A stretch of DNA of 16,182 nucleotides from an uncultured Flavonifractor sp. (GCA_947384055.1 CANDFO010000056.1:1-16182); one strand, 5' to 3'. Shown: positions 7,253 through 13,989, counted from the first letter of the stretch. The notes: generated by a model not told the origin, from the letters alone. Translations and numbers: made by a program.

Positions 7253-8272
7253 GTGTCTCAGCTGAAAAAAATTGTTATTACCGGAGGATTTCCCGGGGAA
7301 CGGGCGTCCGTTCTGCGCCAGCTCCAGGCGGCGTTTACCCAAAGAGGTTATTCCGTCCTGATTCTCCCTGACGGGGCCTCGGCTCTACTGAGCGGTGGCA
7401 TAACGCCACAGACCTGCGGCGTGGAAATTTATGGGGAGCAGCTTCTGCGGCTCCAGCTGGAGACAGAAAAAATTTTTTGTGCAGCCGCCACAGGAATCCA
7501 GAACAAAAAATGCCTGCTCCTATGTGGGCGGGGGGCAATGGATGGTGCGGCAGATCTCCCGGAGTGGCTTTTTACCGGAATATTGCAGCATATGGGATGC
7601 CATATGCTGGAACTCCGCGACGAATATGACGCGGTATTTCACCTTCCGGCTTCGGACAGCCGGTGGATTGCCGCGTGGACGGGACATCCGCACCTACGGA
7701 TGATCCGGAGCGCTCCCGGCGGCTTGAAAGACTGTGTACAAAGTCTGCTTACAGAGCTCTCCTTTTTCCTTGGCGACCCGGAGCCTCTGGAGCTTGAGCG
7801 AAAGTACCTGATTGAGTATCCGGACATTGCCTGGCTGGACAACCAGGTGGCCTGCCGTTCGGTCTCCCTCGTCCAGACGTATTTAAAAGCCGGAGACGGT
7901 GAAGAACGGAGAGTCCGCAGACGCAGCGACGGCGGCGGCTGTCTCTGCTATGAGACCGTAAAACGGACACTCAGCGGCTTTAAGCGCGTGGAAACAGAAC
8001 GCCGCATTTCAGAAGAGGAGTATCAGCGTCTATTGAAGGAGGCGGACCCAGACAGCCGCACAATCTCCAAAACCCGATACTATCTGGCCTATGCGGACCA
8101 GTATTTTGAACTTGATATCTACCCTTTTTGGCAGGATAAGGCCATTGTTGAGCTGGAGTGCTCCGATGAGCACACAGAGGCTGTTTTTCCGAAAGAGCTC
8201 AAAGTGATCAGGGAAGTCACCTACGATGCGGACTATAAAAACGCGGCTTTGGCGCGATTGCAGAAGCCATAG
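7253..8272 (+). CDS. CYTH (triphosphate tunnel) protein with a degenerate P-loop domain
   Basis: 339 residues with the order of the TTD14-like family: N-terminal AAA_28-type P-loop domain (about 1-170), C-terminal CYTH domain (about 178-336). The CYTH half looks intact: the ExExK signature is ELERK at 180-184, and RRVRRR (219-224), ETVKR, RVETERR, KTRYYL (273-278), YFELDIYPFW (284-293) and IVELE (298-302) supply charged tunnel strands. The P-loop half is decayed: the expected GGPxxGKT motif reads GGFPGERAS (11-19), with the Lys lost, and the expected DRG of Walker B reads CGRGAMDG (91-98). A helical stretch normally between HL and AWTGHPHLR also seems missing. GTG at 7253 sits 8 nt after AAGAGG. 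CYTH enzymes hydrolyse triphosphates or polyphosphate; the substrate here is unknown. Confidence 0.85.
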   Translation: MSQLKKIVITGGFPGERASVLRQLQAAFTQRGYSVLILPDGASALLSGGITPQTCGVEIYGEQLLRLQLETEKIFCAAATGIQNKKCLLLCGRGAMDGAADLPEWLFTGILQHMGCHMLELRDEYDAVFHLPASDSRWIAAWTGHPHLRMIRSAPGGLKDCVQSLLTELSFFLGDPEPLELERKYLIEYPDIAWLDNQVACRSVSLVQTYLKAGDGEERRVRRRSDGGGCLCYETVKRTLSGFKRVETERRISEEEYQRLLKEADPDSRTISKTRYYLAYADQYFELDIYPFWQDKAIVELECSDEHTEAVFPKELKVIREVTYDADYKNAALARLQKP

Positions 8273-8275
8273 CAC

Positions 8276-8314
8276 AAATCCCCCTTCTGCCCGGCCTGGC
8301 GTGAAGGGGGATTT
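8276..8314. terminator. Bidirectional terminator between convergent genes
   Basis: Perfect 12-bp arms AAATCCCCCTTC (8276-8287) and GAAGGGGGATTT (8303-8314) around a 15-nt loop. The A and T ends of the stem give a U-rich end on both strands. It begins 3 nt after the CYTH stop and 8 nt past the end of the Amidase_6 gene, so it can close both. Confidence 0.85.
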
Positions 8315-8322
8315 TATGGTCT

Positions 8323-8955
8323 TTAAAAACCTTTGGGCTCCGGCCAATAGGGGGGCCTCCCAAAGGGCGGCCTCCACCAGGGCGGTTTGGGCCGCTCCCC
8401 TCCCCCCTGCTTCGGCGGTCTGGACTCCGGTCCGGGCTGCTCCGCTCCCTCCTGGGGATAAGCGCCCAAAATGTGCAGGTATCGGAGCTCCTGTACGTAG
8501 TAAGTACTCAGCGGCCGCCAGTCCGCATCATAGGAGTGGGCGGCTACCAGAGTGTTTTCTAATGTGGGCGGGTCTCCAATAGACACAATAATCGGCGTAT
8601 GGCTGAACACAGCTTTATTGAAACGGAGCTGGACAAAATCGCCCGGCTCCATCTGCTCCAGAGCTGCGTGGATTCCAAAGGGGCCTGGGGTATCCTCTCC
8701 CCGGGTGATGAAATTATAAAAATACTCCACTCCCGTCCACGCTGGGGCCTTATTATTGGCGTCGATATAGTACCACCCGAAGGTTGGGGTATAATTCATG
8801 ACTCCGGTTCCGGCATAGAGGCACTGAGAGGCAAAATTGGTGCAGTCTCCTCCAATCTCTTCATAATCGTAATAGGCCGGGTTGCGGCGGTAGGCCCACT
8901 GGTGGGCATAGGCTACGGCGGCGGCGCGGTCGTAAGGGATGATGGAATGTGCCAT
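8323..8955 (-). CDS. Amidase_6 domain protein (papain-like fold)
   Basis: 210 residues matching the putative amidase domain Amidase_6: YDRAAAVAYAHQWAYRRNPAYY, then GGDCTNFASQC with the likely nucleophile C38, GDFVQL (105-110), FSHTPIIVS with H119, and HSYDADWRPLS with H140. The domain spans about 5-165. The last 45 residues are a Pro/Trp/Arg/Gly-rich low-complexity tail with no domain. There is no signal peptide, unusual if the target is a cell-wall peptide. ATG at 8955 (AAAGGA 9 nt upstream) is preferred to GTG at 8973. It is the last gene of a minus-strand group after the Imm51-like gene, from which the MITE at 9021-9180 separates it. Confidence 0.8.
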   Translation of the reverse strand: MAHSIIPYDRAAAVAYAHQWAYRRNPAYYDYEEIGGDCTNFASQCLYAGTGVMNYTPTFGWYYIDANNKAPAWTGVEYFYNFITRGEDTPGPFGIHAALEQMEPGDFVQLRFNKAVFSHTPIIVSIGDPPTLENTLVAAHSYDADWRPLSTYYVQELRYLHILGAYPQEGAEQPGPESRPPKQGGGERPKPPWWRPPFGRPPYWPEPKGF

Positions 8956-8957
8956 AT

Positions 8958-8985
8958 GGCTCAGTCCTTTCACAGATGCTGAGCC
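8958..8985 (-). promoter_or_regulatory. Hairpin presenting the ribosome binding site of the Amidase_6 gene
   Basis: Seven-bp arms GGCTCAG (8958-8964) and CTGAGCC (8979-8985) enclose a 14-nt loop that holds the AAAGGA ribosome binding site (8965-8970). The ATG lies just outside the stem. This could tune translation; it may also be chance. Confidence 0.35.
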
Positions 8986-9020
8986 ATTCTATGCGCCGGA
9001 TAAAAGCCGTGTGACTTTTA

Positions 9021-9180
9021 GAACCTGTATTCATAACCAGGGAATGCTGGATGGGTGAGGATTTTTCCCGCCAGACAAGGAGGTTTCCCTTGCCATCCTG
9101 ACGGATGGCAAGGGAAAGCGACACAGTATGGCGGGAAAAAGACCGCTCAGTCGGCGTTCAACCGTTGTGAATACAGGTTC
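9021..9180. mobile_element. MITE-like element, long copy (copy B)
   Basis: 160-bp non-coding element with GAACCTGTATTCA at one end and its near mirror TGAATACAGGTTC at the other, flanked by TTA on both sides (9018-9020, 9181-9183). Inside is a nested palindrome: outer 12-bp arms 9062-9073 / 9129-9140 (TTTTTCCCGCCA type), inner 15-bp arms 9084-9098 / 9103-9117 with a 4-nt loop. Its ends align with copy A at 4171-4251. It sits 5 bp downstream of the Imm51-like stop codon. No transposase; it is presumably mobilised in trans. Confidence 0.85.
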
Positions 9181-9187
9181 TTAAGCG

Positions 9188-9547
9188 CTAATCCCACGGG
9201 ATATCGTCCCCTTCTTCCTGTATGAGCCGGCAGAGCGTCTCTCCATGCTCTACCAGATCGTGGATTATGCCTGCAAAACGCGCCGCCTTAGCTTCGTTTT
9301 CGGGGGTCAGCGGATAGTAGGCCACATACATTCCGGCCTCCGGGTCGGTGTCCATCCCTTCCAGCAGATCCGGAGCTGTTTTTCCCAGGTAATAGGTCAA
9401 AACCGCCTCCCAATTGTAGCCGTTCATGTAGGCCTCCTCGCGGAGGTCGTTCATCGTTTCCCCCAGTTTCATGACGGCTTCATGCCCAATGTAAAGGCAG
9501 ACCTCCACGTATTGCTCCGTCTTGATCACTGCGGTATAGTCTTTCAT
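9188..9547 (-). CDS. Imm51-like immunity family protein
   Basis: 119-residue acidic cytoplasmic protein resembling the Imm51 family of polymorphic-toxin immunity proteins, by the block YNWEAVLTYYLGKTAPDLL (44-62), DPEAGMYVAYYP (68-79) and ETMNDLREEAYMNGY. I assign the family from memory of similar gut Bacillota proteins. ATG at 9547 is chosen for GGAGG 9 nt upstream; the longer reading to 9601 overlaps the preceding gene. It follows the MBL gene by 16 nt, so they are probably co-transcribed. No toxin gene with secretion or RHS/YD repeats is nearby, so it would be an orphan immunity protein, or the family has another role here. Confidence 0.65.
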   Translation of the reverse strand: MKDYTAVIKTEQYVEVCLYIGHEAVMKLGETMNDLREEAYMNGYNWEAVLTYYLGKTAPDLLEGMDTDPEAGMYVAYYPLTPENEAKAARFAGIIHDLVEHGETLCRLIQEEGDDIPWD

Positions 9548-9563
9548 ATAGGATTTCCTCCAT

Positions 9564-10196
9564 TCATTTGACACCGGACAGTGTCGCTTTTCCGTGTCCA
9601 AAGTAGACGGCGGGGGCGTTCAGCCGTCGGATGACCTCTGTGCTCGCCTCCATATCCGCCCGGTCCTCATAGCACCAGGCGGCAGCGGGCCTGCCCAGAT
9701 TCTGCATGGCATCCCCTACAAACAGGGCCCCAGATTCCAGCAGAACACCTGCGGAGCCCTTTGTATGACCTGGCAGGGCGACAATCTTCCCGGCCGCCCC
9801 AAACGGGACCAGGGACATGCCGTCCTCCAGGATTACCTCCGGCGTTACAGGTGCAACAGCCTCTTTCCGGATGGTCCGGTTGGAGGCCGCCGCGTAGACG
9901 CGGCCCCACAGCCCGCTCCCCTGCACATGCCGCTTCTCCCCTGCCTGGAGCAGCGGAATGTCCGCCGCCGCAATCCCCACAGGGCAACTCAGACGCTTTG
10001 ACAGCCAGGCTGCGTTTTGACAGTGGTCACAGTGCCCATGTGTCAGAAGAATCAGCCTGACCGCCTTTTCCCGGCAGGCGCGGAGGACCTTTTCCCGGTG
10101 GGGCTCCATTCCCGTATCAATCAGGATACTTCCGTCCGGACCGCAGACCAGGTACACGTTAACATGGCCGCAGGTGATAGGTTCGATTTGCTCCAT
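9564..10196 (-). CDS. MBL-fold metallo-hydrolase
   Basis: 210-residue metallo-beta-lactamase-fold hydrolase (glyoxalase II-like group). Metal ligands visible in order: HGHCDH (H53, H55, D57, H58), GHT (H144), GDA (D162) and FGHG (H201). The N terminus PITCGHVNVYLV and ILIDTG are typical of the superfamily. ATG at 10196 follows AAGGGGG with a 6-nt gap. It begins right after the fba terminator, and no clear promoter of its own is visible in the 62-nt gap, so expression may depend on read-through. Substrate unknown. Confidence 0.85.
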   Translation of the reverse strand: MEQIEPITCGHVNVYLVCGPDGSILIDTGMEPHREKVLRACREKAVRLILLTHGHCDHCQNAAWLSKRLSCPVGIAAADIPLLQAGEKRHVQGSGLWGRVYAAASNRTIRKEAVAPVTPEVILEDGMSLVPFGAAGKIVALPGHTKGSAGVLLESGALFVGDAMQNLGRPAAAWCYEDRADMEASTEVIRRLNAPAVYFGHGKATLSGVK

Positions 10197-10220
10197 GGCG
10201 CGCCCCCTTGAATATGATAA

Positions 10221-10252
10221 AAAGCGGGAGAGAGTCTCCCCTCCCCCGCTTT
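10221..10252 (-). terminator. Terminator after fba
   Basis: Twelve-pair stem with one G-U pair (arms 10221-10232 and 10241-10252) and 8-nt loop. On the minus strand it is followed by TTTTTATC. It begins 6 nt past the fba stop. Confidence 0.85.
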
Positions 10253-10258
10253 ATTTGT

Positions 10259-11227
10259 TTACGCTTTGCCGTCGCAGCCAAGCACATTGATGAGCTTGTG
10301 CTTCACCAGGTCTTTAATGTTGGCCCGGGCGGGCTTCAGATACTCGCGGGGGTCAAACTTGTCGGGATGCTCCGAGAAAAACTGGCGGATGGTTCCGGTC
10401 ATGGCCAGGCGCAGGTCGGAGTCGATATTGATTTTGCATACGGCGCTCCGGGCGGCCTGACGCAGCTGCTCCTCGGGAATGCCCACGGCGTCGGGCATCT
10501 TGCCGCCGTTTTCGTTGATCATTTTCACATAGTGCTGAGGTACAGAGGAAGAGCCGTGGAGCACGATGGGGAAGCCGGGCAGACGCCTGACCACCTCTTC
10601 CAGAATGTCAAAGCGCAGAGGCGGGGGTACAAGCTCGCCCTTCTCGTTGCGGGTGCACTGGGCGGCGGTGAATTTATAGGCGCCATGGCTGGTGCCGATG
10701 GCGATGGCCAGAGAGTCACAGCCGGTTTTGGAGACGAACTCCTCCACCTCTTCGGGGCGGGTGTAATGGGACTCCTCCGCGGAGACCTGCACCTCGTCCT
10801 CAATGCCGGCCAGCGCGCCCAGCTCGGCCTCGACCACCACGCCGTGGTCGTGGGCGTACTCCACCACCTTCTTGGTCAACTCGATGTTCTCCGCAAAGGG
10901 CTTGGAGGAGGCGTCGATCATGACGGAGGTAAAGCCGCCGTCGATGCAGCTCTTGCAGGTCTCAAAGCTGTCACCGTGGTCCAGATGCAGCGCGATGGGG
11001 ATTTCGGGGCACTCAGTCACGGCGGACTTCACCAGATTTACCAGATAGGTGTGGTTGGCGTAGGCCCGCGCACCCTTGGAGACCTGGAGGATGACGGGGG
11101 CCTTCACCTCGCGGCAGGCCTCGGTAATGCCCTGAACGATCTCCATGTTGTTGACATTGAAGGCGCCGACGGCATAGCCGCCGTTATAAGCCTTCTCAAA
11201 CATTTCCTTAGTAGTGACCAATGCCAT
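10259..11227 (-). CDS. fba: Class II fructose-1,6-bisphosphate aldolase
   Basis: Zinc aldolase that interconverts fructose 1,6-bisphosphate with glyceraldehyde-3-P and dihydroxyacetone-P. 322 residues, class II. Zinc and catalytic residues visible: HLDHGDS with D83 (base) and H84, the VEAELG block (131-137), H181 in GTSHGAYK, H224 in LHGSSSVP and a late NIDSDLR phosphate-binding block. ATG at 11227 follows AAGGAG. It is transcribed away from the PPi-phosphofructokinase gene from overlapping promoters, which links the two enzymes of consecutive steps. A tagatose- or other ketose-bisphosphate aldolase cannot be fully excluded, but the glycolytic context favours Fba. Confidence 0.93.
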   Translation of the reverse strand: MALVTTKEMFEKAYNGGYAVGAFNVNNMEIVQGITEACREVKAPVILQVSKGARAYANHTYLVNLVKSAVTECPEIPIALHLDHGDSFETCKSCIDGGFTSVMIDASSKPFAENIELTKKVVEYAHDHGVVVEAELGALAGIEDEVQVSAEESHYTRPEEVEEFVSKTGCDSLAIAIGTSHGAYKFTAAQCTRNEKGELVPPPLRFDILEEVVRRLPGFPIVLHGSSSVPQHYVKMINENGGKMPDAVGIPEEQLRQAARSAVCKINIDSDLRLAMTGTIRQFFSEHPDKFDPREYLKPARANIKDLVKHKLINVLGCDGKA

Positions 11228-11259
11228 AGAAGCTCATCTCCTTTTCAGATTGCCCCATA

Positions 11260-11288
11260 ATTTTAACAGTTCTTGTTGATAAATGCAA
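11260..11288 (-). promoter_or_regulatory. Promoter of fba
   Basis: Minus strand: -35 TTGCAT (11288-11283), 17-bp spacer, -10 TAAAAT (11265-11260). It overlaps the plus-strand promoter at 11276-11304, each -35 lying inside the spacer of the other. Confidence 0.7.
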
Positions 11289-11304
11289 GGGGACATGGTA
11301 GAAT
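11276..11304 (+). promoter_or_regulatory. Promoter of the PPi-phosphofructokinase gene
   Basis: TTGATA (11276-11281), 17-bp spacer, TAGAAT (11299-11304). Predicted start near 11311, giving a leader of about 60 nt. It overlaps the fba promoter on the other strand. Confidence 0.7.
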
Positions 11305-11336
11305 ATGCGGGTAGATTTTCTCTGTGTCCCTTGCAT
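11283..11336. promoter_or_regulatory. Spaced inverted repeat, possible operator pair for fba/pfp
   Basis: ATGCAAGGG (11283-11291) and its exact complement CCCTTGCAT (11328-11336), 45 bp between corresponding positions. The left arm covers the fba -35 and the pfp spacer; the right arm is in the pfp leader. Because the left arm is upstream of the pfp start, this is not an RNA hairpin but may be a two-site operator. Confidence 0.4.
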
Positions 11337-11372
11337 AAAATTTCAACAAAACAACAGGAGGCAAATAAAGCT

Positions 11373-12611
11373 ATGAGTGAATTAAAAGGCGCCTGTATCA
11401 TCGGCCAGTCCGGTGGACCCACATCTGTAATCAACGCCAGCGCCTACGGCGTAATCCGCGCCGCCTTGGACTGCCCGTCCATCACCGCTGTCTACGGCGC
11501 GGCCCACGGCATCAAAGGCGTGCTGGACGACAAGCTGTACGACATGGGTCAGGAGGACGCCGGGGAGCTGAAGCTGCTGCTGAACACCCCTTCCTCGGAG
11601 CTGGGCTCCTGCCGCTATAAGATTGCCGACCCGGACAAGGATGATACTGATTATAAGCGCATTCTGGAGATCTTTAAAAAATATGACGTGCGCTATTTCT
11701 TCTATAACGGCGGCAACGACTCTATGGACACCTGCAACAAGATTTCCAAGTATATGCAGAAGGTTGGCTACGAGTGCCGCATTATGGGGGTGCCCAAGAC
11801 CATTGACAACGACCTCTTCGGCACCGACCACTGTCCCGGCTTCGCCTCCGCCGCCAAGTATATCGCCACCTCCTGCGCCGAGGTGTACAAGGACGCCCGG
11901 GTATACGACACCGGTATGGTGACGGTTATCGAGATTATGGGCCGTCATGCCGGCTGGCTGGCCGGCGCGGCCGCGCTGGCCGGCGTGGTGGGCTGCGCCC
12001 CCGACCTGGTTTATCTGCCCGAGGTGGACTTCGACATGGACCAGTTCCTGGCCGATGTGGACCGCATTTATAAGGAAAAGGGCAACTGCATAGCCGCCGT
12101 ATCCGAAGGCATCCACTACGCCGACGGTTCTTTTGTGTCCGAGGCTAAAACCTCTGCCACAGACGGCTTCGGCCATGCCCAGCTGGGCGGCTTGGCGGCG
12201 CTGCTGGCCAATATGGTCAAGGAGCGCACCGGGGCCAAGGTCCGGGGCATCGAGCTCTCCCTACTCCAGCGCTGCGGGGCCCATGTGGCCTCCCGCACCG
12301 ATATCGACGAGTCCTTCCTGGCGGGCAAGACCGCTGTGGAGACCGCCGTGGCCGGCGAAACCGACAAGATGGTAGGCTTCGAGTGTACCCGCGAGAGCGG
12401 CAAGTATTCCTGCCGGACCAAGCTGTTCGACCTGTCCCAGGTGGCCAATTTTGAGAAAAAGGTCCCCCTGGAGTGGATCAACAAAGAGGGCAACGGCGTG
12501 ACCCAGGCGTATATTGACTACGCCCTGCCCCTGATTCAGGGCGCCGCCGAGGCCCCCACCGAGCAGGGCCTCCCCCGCTTTGCCCGGCTGAGGAAGGTTT
12601 TGGCAAAATAA
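11373..12611 (+). CDS. pfp: PPi-dependent 6-phosphofructokinase
   Basis: Phosphofructokinase predicted to use pyrophosphate, making the fructose-6-P to fructose-1,6-bisphosphate step reversible. 412 residues. At the two positions that set the phosphoryl donor it has the PPi pattern: NGGNDS (112-117, Asp116 where ATP enzymes have Gly) and VPKTIDND (140-147, Lys142 where ATP enzymes have Gly). Catalytic D145 and the MGRHAGW block are kept. ATG at 11373 has CAGGAGG 11 nt upstream, a slightly long spacing. It is divergent from fba and convergent with an ATP-type pfkA. The donor is inferred from known residue rules and not proven. Confidence 0.92.
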   Translation: MSELKGACIIGQSGGPTSVINASAYGVIRAALDCPSITAVYGAAHGIKGVLDDKLYDMGQEDAGELKLLLNTPSSELGSCRYKIADPDKDDTDYKRILEIFKKYDVRYFFYNGGNDSMDTCNKISKYMQKVGYECRIMGVPKTIDNDLFGTDHCPGFASAAKYIATSCAEVYKDARVYDTGMVTVIEIMGRHAGWLAGAAALAGVVGCAPDLVYLPEVDFDMDQFLADVDRIYKEKGNCIAAVSEGIHYADGSFVSEAKTSATDGFGHAQLGGLAALLANMVKERTGAKVRGIELSLLQRCGAHVASRTDIDESFLAGKTAVETAVAGETDKMVGFECTRESGKYSCRTKLFDLSQVANFEKKVPLEWINKEGNGVTQAYIDYALPLIQGAAEAPTEQGLPRFARLRKVLAK

Positions 12612-12626
12612 AAAACTGGTACAGAC

Positions 12627-12656
12627 AAAAGCCCGGCGATCGTAAGACCGCCGGGC
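12627..12656 (-). terminator. Terminator for pfkA at the far edge of the repeat element
   Basis: Stem GCCCGGCG / CGCCGGGC (12631-12638, 12649-12656) with 10-nt loop. On the minus strand it is followed by TTTTGTCTGT. It would end pfkA transcripts after they cross the whole element. Confidence 0.65.
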
Positions 12657-12824
12657 CCAGTCTGTCGAAAAACTTTCCCCGCGGGAAAGCCCCGCAGAGT
12701 TTTGCCGCCCAAGGGCGGCAAAATAAAGTTAGAATTGGTCATTTTCGGGGACATGTGCCTCGAAAATGACACATCTCGGCCTGCAAGCGTGCCCAAGGGG
12801 TGCGCGCAGCAGGCCGTATCCCAT

Positions 12825-12857
12825 CTGTCGAAAAAGGCCTCCGGCCTTTTTCGACAG
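12825..12857. terminator. Strong symmetrical hairpin, possible bidirectional terminator
   Basis: Perfect 15-bp arms with a 3-nt loop; the centre is GGCC/GGCC flanked by five A and five T, so a U-run follows the GC core on either strand. Confidence 0.6.
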
Positions 12858-12862
12858 GCTCA

Positions 12863-12892
12863 GCCCGGCGATCGTAAGACCGCCGGGCTTTT
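12863..12892 (+). terminator. Terminator for the PPi-phosphofructokinase gene
   Basis: Second copy of the GCCCGGCG / CGCCGGGC stem (12863-12870, 12881-12888), followed on the plus strand by TTTTGTCTGT. It lies about 250 nt past the gene stop, at the far edge of the element. Confidence 0.65.
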
Positions 12893-12958
12893 GTCTGTAG
12901 GTTCTACGCGTAATGTTGCGTCATTTCTTGCCTTAATCGACCAAAAACCTTTCTGCGA

Positions 12959-13945
12959 TTACTGCTGGATCCCCGTCAGGGTCCGCATGACCGTATAAGT
13001 CTGGGGATCCAGGCCCTTGGTCATGGCCAGGGCCTCATGGATATCAAAGCTGGTATATTCATTGCCCTGCTTGGCTACCACCCGGCAGCTCTGACCCTCG
13101 GTCAGCAGGCGGACCGCCTCATAGCCCATGTATGTAGCCGCGATCCGGTCCCGGGAAGTGGGTGTGCCGCCCCGCTGAACATGTCCCAGGATGGTCACAC
13201 GGGTGTCAACGGCGGTCTCCTCAGTAATACGCTGGGCTACGCCGTAAGCGCCGCCCTCCACCCCCTCGGCCACAATGACCATAAAGTGGGTCTGCCCGGA
13301 CAGGCGGCAGCGGCGGATCGGTTCCACCACATCCTTCTCGTAGTCCACCTCCTGTTCCGGTACCAGCACCGCGGTGGCTCCGCAGGCCACGCCTACATTC
13401 AGGGCCACATGCCCGGCGTGGCGGCCCATGACCTCCACTACGGAGCAGCGCTCGTGGGACTGGATGGTGTCCCGGAGCTTGTCGATGCACTCCAGCGCTG
13501 TGTTGCAGGCGGAGTCAAAACCGATGGTATAGGTGGAGCAGGCAATATCATTGTCGATGGTGCCGGGAATACCGATGACCGACAAGCCCTGCTCGGCCAG
13601 GCACAGCAGCCCCCGGAAGGTGCCGTCCCCGCCGATGCCCACCAGGGCGTCCAGCCCCAGCAGCTTACAGGTGGCGGCGGCTTTCGCCTGGCCCTCCCTG
13701 GCCTTGAAGTCCTCGCTGCGGGCGGTGTAGAGCATGGTGCCGCCCCGCCGGGACAGACCGCTGACACTCTTAAAGTCCAGGGGAATAAAATCACCGTTGA
13801 TCAGGCCGTGATAGCCCCGCCGTATGCCGATGCACTCAATCCCCATGTGGATTGACGTGCGGACAACAGAGCGGATGGCAGCGTTCATGCCGGGGGCGTC
13901 TCCCCCGCTGGTAAAGACACCAATACGGCGCACAGGCTTATCCAT
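12959..13945 (-). CDS. pfkA: ATP-dependent 6-phosphofructokinase
   Basis: Committing enzyme of glycolysis. 328 residues, near the usual bacterial PfkA length. ATP-type residues: TSGGDAPGMN at 12-21, GGDGT at 105-109 and IPGTIDND at 126-133 with catalytic D131; MGRHAG at 173-178. GHVQRGG and SRDR blocks follow in the C-terminal half. ATG at 13945 lies 8 nt after AGGAGGT. It starts 44 nt after purB on the same strand, so the two are probably co-transcribed, though the AT-rich gap might hold a promoter I cannot define. It converges on the PPi enzyme at 11373-12611. Confidence 0.95.
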   Translation of the reverse strand: MDKPVRRIGVFTSGGDAPGMNAAIRSVVRTSIHMGIECIGIRRGYHGLINGDFIPLDFKSVSGLSRRGGTMLYTARSEDFKAREGQAKAAATCKLLGLDALVGIGGDGTFRGLLCLAEQGLSVIGIPGTIDNDIACSTYTIGFDSACNTALECIDKLRDTIQSHERCSVVEVMGRHAGHVALNVGVACGATAVLVPEQEVDYEKDVVEPIRRCRLSGQTHFMVIVAEGVEGGAYGVAQRITEETAVDTRVTILGHVQRGGTPTSRDRIAATYMGYEAVRLLTEGQSCRVVAKQGNEYTSFDIHEALAMTKGLDPQTYTVMRTLTGIQQ

Positions 13946-13989
13946 AACGCATTACCTCCTGAAACTTATAATATATAGAAATTTGGCGC

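Larger units (their letters stand above)
12621..12898. repeat. 278-bp multi-hairpin element with 18-bp terminal inverted repeats
   Basis: This fills most of the 347-bp gap between the convergent kinase genes. The ends are perfect inverted repeats (12621-12638 and 12881-12898). A 27-bp direct repeat occurs at 12630-12656 and 12862-12888. Between them are hairpins with perfect arms: 12673-12679/12683-12689, 12700-12710/12713-12723, 12739-12747/12761-12769, 12777-12784/12809-12816 and 12825-12839/12843-12857. No credible coding sequence. It may be an interspersed structured repeat, a structured RNA, or stacked terminators. The flank 12899-12958 shows nothing I recognise. Confidence 0.75.

Noticed and set aside
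10208..11260. 350-codon plus-strand ORF opposite fba
   Set aside because: Antisense to a clear aldolase gene and crossing its terminator and promoter; low-complexity Gly/His/Leu translation typical of GC-rich shadows.
11382..12176. Minus-strand ORF opposite the PPi-phosphofructokinase gene
   Set aside because: Shadow frame of a gene with full catalytic motifs; no start signal.
12621..12898. CRISPR array
   Set aside because: Only two copies of a 27-bp repeat, 232 bp apart, each a terminator-like hairpin; no regular spacers and no cas genes.
12899..12906. Third end of the MITE family (AGGTTCTA)
   Set aside because: Only eight bases resemble the MITE terminus, with no matching second end or inner sequence.
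12702..12998. Possible small gene in the gap between the kinase genes
   Set aside because: The frame runs through several hairpins and the end of pfkA, with no ribosome binding site or recognisable protein.
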